NCBI GenBank assembly: GCA_023105745.1
Contig: JALGQZ010000008.1
Span: 47,365,618-47,429,617 of the forward strand
DNA length: 64,000 bases
From: Austropuccinia psidii
Lineage: Eukaryota; Basidiomycota; Pucciniomycetes; Pucciniales; Sphaerophragmiaceae
Direction of reading: 5' to 3'
Of the stretch, positions 56,579-64,000 are shown piece by piece; the stretch's first letter is position 1; every line of letters begins with the position of its first letter. The position numbers and the translations under genes are program-made. The notes under the pieces were generated by a model, which saw nothing but the letters and a program-made list of their open reading frames with translations, searched no databases and had not been told where the DNA came from.

Positions 56579-57082
56579 TTTTTTAATGAAAAATATGTAT
56601 TAAAGTGAAAAAAGGGGGAATTGGGGGATTTGGAATGGGGTAAGAACCTTTTGAAATGTGAAAAAGAGGTGAAAAAAGGTGTGAAAAATGAACAGAAGTG
56701 GTTAAGAGTGAAAGAAAGTGGTTTAAATGTGGGATTAATAGATGAGGGAAGGTAAAAACTTGAAAATTGAGAGGCTTTAAAGCAGGTTGTTGTGATGGAA
56801 AATGCAGTCTTTGGGGGAAAAAAAGAAAAAAAAGTGTGAAACGCTTTGCAAAATGGCTTTGGTAATGCTGTTTTTCCAAAAAAAACAATGGTTTGGGGTG
56901 GGGATAATGTGTATTATTGGGGTGTTTGGGCTTGTTTTTTTGGGGGGGGGCTGGGAAAAAAAATCTGAAACAATCCAGAGTTAGAGAGGTTTTGTGGGGA
57001 AAAAACCTCTTTTGAGCATGTTTTGGCCCAATACAGGCCCAATTGTGTTTCATTTTTAATTAAAAATGGGCCCAGGGAACCC

Positions 57083-57105
57083 CTTACGTGTTTTTACCAA
57101 CACCC
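57083..57105 (-). repeat. right terminal inverted repeat of the MULE
   Basis: Read on the minus strand: GGGTGTTGGTAAAAACACGT followed by AAG. Partner of 49519-49541. Confidence 0.85.
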
Positions 57106-58869
57106 TATATTAATATAAGATAAATAATATATTTAAAAGCACTTTATTATTGTTACCAACAAATAATAAAGGCGTAAGAAATCGTTTTTTATTAATAAAA
57201 AACAATTAATAACAATAATATTACTAATATTAAAGCTATAAATTAATATAAATACTATTTACATTAATTATAGAATTCTTAAAGTAATAATAGAGAAAAA
57301 TTATTATAATAAGAGAAATAACCTACTTTTAATACTTAATATAATAATTTTGAATAATTTAATGCCAAAAAAATTTAAATATAACTTGTTTAAACTGTAT
57401 TTACAAGGAAGTTCAAGAGAAATTACAGTTTTTCTTGATGTTTCATGGAATAGAGGTTTTTAAGAGAAATTTAAACAAAACAATTAAATAATTGTAATAA
57501 TCACGTCAAATATGATGATTATAGTAAGATTATCTTTGGTCTTTAATAATATAATAGTTTTATATATAAAGAATAAATAAATTACCTTTTGATTCAATGA
57601 TTTAGTGTTTTGTAAGCTTCTGAGGGGAAAACAGAGTAAAAAGAGCTCTATTTATAGTAAATACCTCCCTCCTAGAGTCCAGAAGGCTTCTAGTAGACGT
57701 GTATTGATGCTTTCTACTAGAATTGATCAATATTTTAAGGTTTGGTGATGATTACATCATGATCAAACCATCTTACCTCATAATTATGCCATTATTTACA
57801 GTTATCACTACAACTCTAAGTTTGATGACATTCTAGGCTTGTAAGAAGCCTAAACTTTGTGGATCTTATTATTATTAATCATATTCTAATAGTATTCACC
57901 AGCATTATCAGTTATATGACTGCTATGCTTAAAATAAGATTATAGTGAGTGATATTAAATGATCAAATTCAAGCTTAGACTTTGATCATTGATAACTTTT
58001 AAGTTATACACGCTACAGCAATTCAGAGAGTGAATTCTAATAGCTTGGCATAACCTTATTATGCTGCCAAGGGAATTTCATTGCATCATCAAAACTCCAT
58101 TTTGAATGATTTTTCTTGTAACTCATCTTTTCTGTAGAAATTTAATATTTTAAACTTCAAACCATGATTTCAACGGCTTATACCTTGAATATTGTAATAA
58201 ACAATATGTCATTCTTCACAAATGAGCTAGTAGAATCTGACTGTCTTCTTTTTTTTAAGTTTGGACCACTTTCACAACAAAGTGGTCAACAGCTCTATTG
58301 ATTTTAATCAATAATCCATTACAGGTTTTAACCTTGTTTATATCTTGTGAAATAAAGCTCACTTCTGTGTTCCTACAGTAGTTACGTGGTGATTTTATTT
58401 TTTGTTTATCACTCTATCATGTATATTTAAAAAGATATCAGCTAAAATCCTTGAATATATGTGTTGACCAAAAAAGTGCATATATTCAGCTTAACTCCTT
58501 AAGTATTGACTTTGCATATTAGCTTCTTAATTGTTTTATGTGTAAAAATGTATGGGCAATCCAATGGTACAGCTTATTTCACATGTTGTTTCATTGGTAT
58601 TTGAAATAATTAAGGATTCATATAATTTATAAGGTGTTATTACTTATAACTCATTAAATATTGACTTTATGGTACATGTGTATTTTACCATGAGGAATCC
58701 AATGGTGTAATCTATTTCAAATTTTTATTTATTGGCCTTTAAGGTAAACCAAGTTTTATGCCTATTTATGGCAGTTTTGTAGTTTTAAGGTAATCATTCT
58801 TAAGGTATAATTATTTTAAATATTTCTTGTGACCTTTTTGGGTGTGTGGTCATATCTCAAAGGTTCACA

Positions 58870-59215
58870 CCTGATCCACAGAGTTAATTTTCTTGAGAGG
58901 AAGCTTGCTTTGAATTTATTTGGATAATACAGCCCCTGTATGGATGTACAGTGTCTGTACAAGAGGTTTGGTGGAGTTGGGTGTTTATAAAGTTTCAGTC
59001 TTCTGAATCCAAAACTGTATTTAAAATATCCAGCATGTACAAGCATCGACAGGCTGTATTGAAGAAAAAGTCTGTATGCATGTTTCAGAAAGAATGTTTG
59101 CTGAAACTGATTCCTGATACACATACTGGATTTGCTGTTTTCATGAGGATGAGTAGGTTTAAGGTTGAATGCCCTTACCCCCTGATAGTGGCTGTGAGAT
59201 AATCATACTCTAAAA
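58870..59215. other. unassigned stretch right of solo LTR E
   Basis: Begins with the CCTGA duplication. It continues whatever solo LTR E interrupted (48913-49306). An open stretch of 83 codons (58951-59202) has no known motif and no homologue in the window. It may be the rest of an LTR beginning near 49278, or the 5' part of the Copia remnant that follows. Confidence 0.3.
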
Positions 59216-62187
59216 GCAATCTCCCCAAAAACTACCACTTGAAATGCAAACAGAAATCTCCTTGCTGAAGGAAGAGCAATAGTAAAAATTGTTTGTGACA
59301 ACAAGAAACTAATATTTGATGAATGTCTTCATGTACCTAAATCAAACTTCAATCTACTAAGCATGCTGGAATTATTCAAACAAAAAATTTCAATAACTCA
59401 AATCAAGGAAAAATTCTTCTTAGAATTTAACAAAAAAAATGAGTAGAAAAATGAATAACAACATTATTTATGTATACTACACGATCCTTACTTTCCTATT
59501 TTTATAAACAATTCAACAGATTTCACTATGGCATAGCCAAATTGTTCATCCCAGTACCAAAATACTAAAACTATTAAACCTACCAAAGGAAGACATTGAT
59601 TGTGTCACCTAGGATACCAACAAAAGAAAAAAAATCAATCAATAATCACTTAAAAGCAGTTAACTTACCACTTGATTTAATACACATTGATCTTGTCAGA
59701 CCTATTACCCCTCTTTCAATTTTGGGATATCAGTATTTTCTCAAAATTGTTGATCAAGCCTCAAGCTTCAAAATAGTAAAATTTTTAAAAAAGAAAAGCC
59801 ATTGCATTCACAATTTCCTAATACCAAAGAGATACATTGAAAACAAGCAAGATAGAAAATTCAAGAAATTGGTTTCAGATAAAGGAAGAGAATTTCAGAA
59901 CAACAACTTCAAAAACCTTTCAGAAACATATGCTTTCATTCATATATTTGCACTAACTGAAACACCAGAACCCAACGGCTTTCCTGAAAGAGGGAACAAT
60001 ACCATACTAGAAAAATCATGATGTATGGTAAATAGCAGTAACTTACCTCACTGCTACTAGGAAGAGGAAATCAACACTGCCACATACATCTCTAAAATAC
60101 TTTCAACTCCATCAATAAACAACCACTCGCCCTACAGCATTTGGTCCAAAACCTCCCTGAAAATACAAAACCTTTGAGCATTCAGTCTCAGAGCCATGAT
60201 CCACAATTTAAAAAGGGAAAAAACTGGAAATTAAACCAAACAGGCCACCTAGGAATACTTTTAGGATACAAAAAAGAAAACAGCGCCTACAGAATACTAA
60301 GAATAATATATGAAAAAGTAATTGTTACAAGGCATGCAAGCTTCAATGATGAAGTATTTCCAAATATAAGTAAGGAGGGAACTATGACTCCCACCATGTT
60401 ATGGCTTGATTTGAGTAACAAAATTCTTGAAGACAAAAATGAAAACAAAACTAATCGCTGGATAGAAGAAAATTTACTCAAACCCAATGAGTCAATTGAA
60501 GAACACTCTGGAATAAGTGCAGATAGAAACTCTGTGTCAATCAACAACAATGACAGAACAACCTCATGTATCAAAGTAATTGGACCAAGACATCCAACAA
60601 CAATTAATTCTAATGTTGACAAACCTAATATCTTACCTTATCAATGTAGAATTAAATCATTCATAACTGTACAATAAGAAACTGAAAACATTCAGAAAAT
60701 CTCTGGAATACATACACAAAGAAGAATGGTTATCAGTCATCAAGAAAGAACTCACCAACATGAACAACCTCAAATTGTGGGACATCTTAGAGCTAAATGA
60801 AGATTATCATTCATTTGGCACTACCTGGGTTTTCAAAATCAAAAATAACCACTTGAAAAAAATTGTGTAATACAAAGCACAGCTATGTGCGCAAGGATAT
60901 ACTCAAACAAATGGATTAGACTTCTTCAAAACATATTCTCCAACTGGATTCCTAAACTCCTCAAGAACATTAATTGCACACACTGTTAAAAAAACCTTAG
61001 AATTTCACCAGATAGACATCAAGAGTGCATTCTTAAATGAATCTCTATCTGAGATATTTTACTTCTCTATTCCTCAAGGATTAAATTTAGACCCTAGGAA
61101 ACAATGCTTATGACCAAACAAGACAATTTATGGACTTGAACAATCCTTACTTGCCTGGTATCAATGATTGAAGGACTGGCTTAATCTTACTTGTTACTCC
61201 TCATGCATTTTGGATCCCTGTGTCTTCTATAGAATGACTCCAGATCCAATCTGGATCTACATTCATGTTGACAATATTGCCATATTCTGTAGGGATGCAG
61301 CCATTTTCAAACGCGAAATAAGCAAATAATTCAACACCAAAGACATTGGCATTGCAGATCTTATGCTAGGAATAAAAATAAACCATTATGAAAATGGTAT
61401 CCCACTTGATCAACACCACTTCATCAAACCAATACTTGATCTTTATGGTATGAGTTAGTGCAAAACTGTGACTACTCCTCTTATACCCAAGAATAATCTA
61501 ACTCCTGGCACAGAAACAGAACTGAAAGAATTTAACAGCTTAAAAATCAATTTTTGAAGCACAATAGGAAGGATAAATTACCTAAGTACAGCCATTTGAC
61601 CCAATATCAGCTTTTCAGTAAATAAATTGTCTCAATACCTTGAGAAACCGTGTATAAATCACTGCAAAGCATTTCCTCATGTCCTCAAATATCTGAAAGG
61701 ATCTTAATAATTAAGATTGCTGTACAAAAAATACAAAAACAACAAGATGGAAGTGTACAGTGATTCAGATTGGGGAAGCTGCAGAGAAACCAAAAGCTCA
61801 GTAATGGGTTATCTGGCTAAATTCAATAACTTCACTGTACTCTGGAGATCTAGAAAACAACCGAATGTCTCTATATCAATAGCAGAAGTGGAATACAAAG
61901 AATTATGTGACCTTATGTCTGAGCTATTTTGGTTTAAACAGTGGTGTGAGGAAGCAAAGATTCTTAAGACTTCTCAACCTATCAATACCTGGGAAGATAA
62001 TCAAAGCTGCAACAATATAGCCAGCAGAAAAAGATTGAATTGAAACGCATTGATATTCAGTTACATTTCATCAAACAAATAGTAAAGGCTAAGACAATAG
62101 AGCTTTGCTACAAACCCACAAAAGAAATGCTGGTGAATTTTTTGACTAAATCAACTAGCAGAAGTGAGCCTACCCATTCTCTGTAAT
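59216..62187 (+). pseudogene. decayed Ty1/Copia polyprotein (protease end, integrase, RT, RNase H)
   Basis: Plus-strand reading with many stops. GRAIVKIVCDNKKLIFDECLHVP and NFNLLSMLELF (59270-59400) fit the end of Copia protease. The integrase core is at 59596-60021: LIHIDLVRPITP, VSDKGREFQNNNF and NGFPERGNNTILE carry the D, D, E positions. RT pieces follow at 60840-61500 (QIDIKSAFLNESLSE; HVDNIAIFC, a changed form of the YVDD box). RNase H is open at 61717-62043 (MEVYSDSDWGSCRETKSSV; SIAEVEYKELCDL) and continues in another frame (RIDIQLHFIKQIVKAK) to 62187. Order integrase before RT marks Copia, not Gypsy. The gag and 5' LTR are not found. Confidence 0.88.
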
Positions 62188-62221
62188 GATATGGAGTATG
62201 GAAACTAGGAGAGTGTGGGAG

Positions 62222-62766
62222 TGTCAAATAACTGGCCAAAATGAGCCTAATTGACTTTTATCAAAAATGGTAAGGTTAATAATGTGCACTCCTAATCACC
62301 TCCTCTACAATAAAAATAATTGACTATATGAATTGCCAGCAGTTTCCCAATCCACAAGAAATACACATCTCATTGGGGAATTAATATCAAATGAGTTATG
62401 TCTCCAGATACATGAAAGAAAATAGATTTCTCCTTTCTACATGAAAAGGAAAAATAAATAATCATTGTAAAGAAGAGTCTTGACTATGAAAAACCTTTCA
62501 TCTAATACAAAAAGGGTTTCTAATTATAAAATTATTTTACTTCTCTTCCTTTCATAAAATCAATTCTACTGTCATTTGTATCAACTATCAAGAACAAAAA
62601 TTGTTTTCTCATAAGCTTTATCAGAAATTTCTGTAGTCAAGAGTGTGTTTGTGTCTAACATAAAAGTCCTTGAGCATTTCACCTCTTAAGGTATTATCAC
62701 CATACCTTTGTACTAGTTTTTATGTTTTGCTAATTAAGGAAACATTTTAAGTTTTAAAATTTAACA
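62222..62766 (+). repeat. probable 3' LTR of the Copia element (545 bp)
   Basis: A purine run AGGAGAGTGTGGGAG ends at 62221 and TGTCAAAT begins at 62222; ATTTAACA ends at 62766. The ends are inverted (TGTCAAAT against TGTTAAAT). Just after 62766 starts a sequence homologous to 6190-7465, so the border is confirmed by the interrupted repeat. Right flank GTTGA; the left partner is not found. Confidence 0.65.
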
Positions 62767-64000
62767 GTTGATGCAGATTTTCCATAATGCCAGCCCACTG
62801 GAGAAATCTGGCATTCCAATTTTTGAATGGTTGATAAATGAAATTTTTTGTTGGTATAAATGTTTCTTCAATTTTGGTTGTGTTTTTGGTGTGGGGTTCA
62901 AATAAATTGATGAATTTGCCTAAGGATTGTGTGCAAGGGGATAATGATCCTTTGGGTCATTATCTAATTCAAAGATTTAGTAAGGCCATTAAGAAAGAAA
63001 AAGGAGGAAAGCATATATAGCTTTCAATCAGTGGCTCCAATTGGAGATGCTCAAATATGGTACTGAGATCTTGAGGTATATGGAATGCAGGAGTGAAGTG
63101 ATCACCTGAGATTGAGATACTTGACTTGATAAGAAGCTTCAGGGAAGGGTGAGAATGTGTTAAGCCCCGCATGCTATATTTTAATTAAGGATAGAATGGC
63201 AGATATTATCATTCCAATGTCTTGTTGGGGAAGTTTTTGACTCCTGATGCATGGTTTCTGTGAAGTTGAATTGAGACCAGGTTTAGTAGAGACTGTGATT
63301 TTGGTAAATTGAGAATAATCATTTGGGAAATTTGATCCAATAAAATTTGAAGGCACTCAGATCCTGATGCTGAAGTAGGGATGTTTGGAATAGATTTGGG
63401 TTCAATTGCTGATTTGAGCTGTTTAATGTGTTTTTTTCTATTGGAAAGTTTTGAAGTAAACTCCCTGCCTATCACCCTCAGGGGATGAATGTGTTTGAGT
63501 TGAGCAGTGTTTACACATGCATATATGCATTGAGGAATATAGGGGGGTGGACATTGTTGTGGGAATTGTGAATATGGTTGGATTTCTATAAATATTTTTG
63601 GCTGATGTGAATTTTCTTAGGAGACTGATTGATTGGAAAAAGACTGTAGTTATTTTTTTTTGAAGGGAGATATTAATTGAGCCTTTGGAGGATCTTATCC
63701 CATTTTTAATGGTGTCTGAGCTTCATGGGATAAAGCATAATGTGTCACATCTTGATGGGGGAGCTGGTTAGGAGTCTCCTTGGGTGAAATGGCTTTCTGT
63801 TCAATTCTTGTTCATCATATAGTTTATTTCTAAATGGAGATAAAGTGTATTTTTCCAGTGTGGTGGGTTCCATTAGTTATGCTTCACCATTGAATTGAGG
63901 GGAGTAACATTTAATTCATGTATTCTGGTACATCATTGTACATGGTTTAAGCCTTATTTGAGAAATATGTTTATAACTGTATCAAGTAATTGTTTGGAGT
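62767..64000 (-). pseudogene. second copy of the Tnp2-like transposase region (5' part), cut by Copia and window edge
   Basis: The reverse complement aligns with about 6190-7465: for example, IEPKSIPNIPTSASGSECLQIL here and LQNIPTSSSGSEYLQILLD there; DIGMIISAILSL here and DLGMIISAILSL there; HIPQDLSTIFEHLQLEPLI here and HIPQDLITIFEHLQLEPVI there. Frames are broken in several places (62969-63172, 63174-63356, 63209-63475). The homology stops exactly at the Copia LTR border. It is a repeat fragment, not a working gene. Confidence 0.75.

Larger units (their letters stand above)
49519..57105 (-). mobile_element. Mutator-like DNA transposon (MULE) carrying transposase and OTU protease
   Basis: Imperfect terminal inverted repeats of about 23 bp start GGGTGTTGGTAAA at both ends, and an 8-bp duplication flanks it. 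The whole coding unit is on the minus strand: FAR1-like DNA-binding part, MULE transposase core, SWIM zinc finger, RGRP linker, CCHC knuckle and OTU-type protease. About 3.3 kb of its 7.6 kb is two later solo LTRs (C and D). Near the left end, 49790-49875 and 49978-50070 are related direct repeats (TTCAAT...ACCAGAAGC...GTGAAGGCGCAA). The transposase has frameshifts, so this copy is dead. It sits in solo LTR E. Confidence 0.88.
49307..58869 (-). repeat. solo LTR E (A family), split by the MULE
   Basis: Minus-strand A-family LTR, starting TGTGAACCTTTGAG at 58869 and ending CCTTACA at 49307. The target duplication CCTGA is exact (49302-49306 and 58870-58874), and there is no primer-binding site beside it, so it is solo. 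Without the MULE and one copy of its 8-bp duplication it measures about 1.97 kb, the same as A1 and A2. TATA box at 57648-57656 (minus strand). Confidence 0.92.

Noticed and set aside
56583..57053. 156-codon ORF upstream of the MULE transposase
   Set aside because: Composition (Phe, His, Pro, Leu) follows from a T/C-rich leader; no motif and no join to the transposase frame.
58951..59202. 83-codon ORF as a host gene
   Set aside because: No motif, no splice context and no homologue here; it lies between repeats and may be chance.
1..64000. tRNA, rRNA or other RNA genes
   Set aside because: I looked for tRNA-like and rRNA-like stretches on both strands and recognised none; the GC-rich primer-binding sites are not part of tRNA genes here.

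Overview
This 64 kb window is AT-rich, intron-containing nuclear DNA made almost entirely of nested, decaying transposable elements. I see no RNA gene, no CRISPR array and no clearly intact host gene. The repeats are Ty3/Gypsy elements with 1.4-2.2 kb LTRs, a Mutator-like (MULE) transposon, Ty1/Copia remnants and two copies of a Tnp2/CACTA-like transposase. The gag, gag-pol and hypothetical-protein sequences look, from memory, like those filling the very large genomes of rust fungi (Pucciniales), most like the myrtle rust Austropuccinia psidii. That assignment is recognition, not a search.

Layout. 1-2482: 5' end of a minus-strand Gypsy element (A1) running off the left edge, inserted into a rearranged plus-strand LTR (F0, to 4344). 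4345-5697: truncated rust-type hypothetical gene on the minus strand. About 6190-9433: degenerate Tnp2-like transposase on the plus strand. 9434-9844 and 19534-19714: the 3' end of a Gypsy polyprotein and its polypurine tract, split by a 9.7 kb minus-strand Gypsy element (B, 9845-19528, duplication AAGAT) and followed by its own 3' LTR (F1, to 21620). 21621-27347: an older minus-strand Gypsy element (G), split by solo LTR F2 (duplication GATGG). 27348-48912: plus-strand element A2 (duplication AAGAG), itself split by plus-strand element H (35655-46663, duplication TATTT). 49307-58869: solo LTR E (duplication CCTGA), split by a MULE (49519-57105, 8-bp duplication) whose transposase/OTU-protease gene is in turn split by solo LTRs C and D. 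59216-62766: decayed Copia element. 62767-64000: second Tnp2-like copy.

The most interesting point is the 5' architecture shared by the diverged elements A2, H and B. A leader intron would remove the primer-binding site. A first coding exon follows, always beginning TG in frame and always a multiple of three long. A second short intron contains the gag-pol start codon (in H and B). Downstream, two reading frames overlap for about 0.7 kb: the spliced mRNA reads ORF1 (a small basic protein) and the unspliced RNA reads the gag-pol frame. This suggests that splicing decides between an accessory protein and gag-pol. All copies here carry disabling lesions (protease Asp to Asn in B, gag zinc-knuckle Cys loss in B and H, integrase Asp to Asn plus a 78-bp duplication in A2, RT YLDD to YLHD in G).
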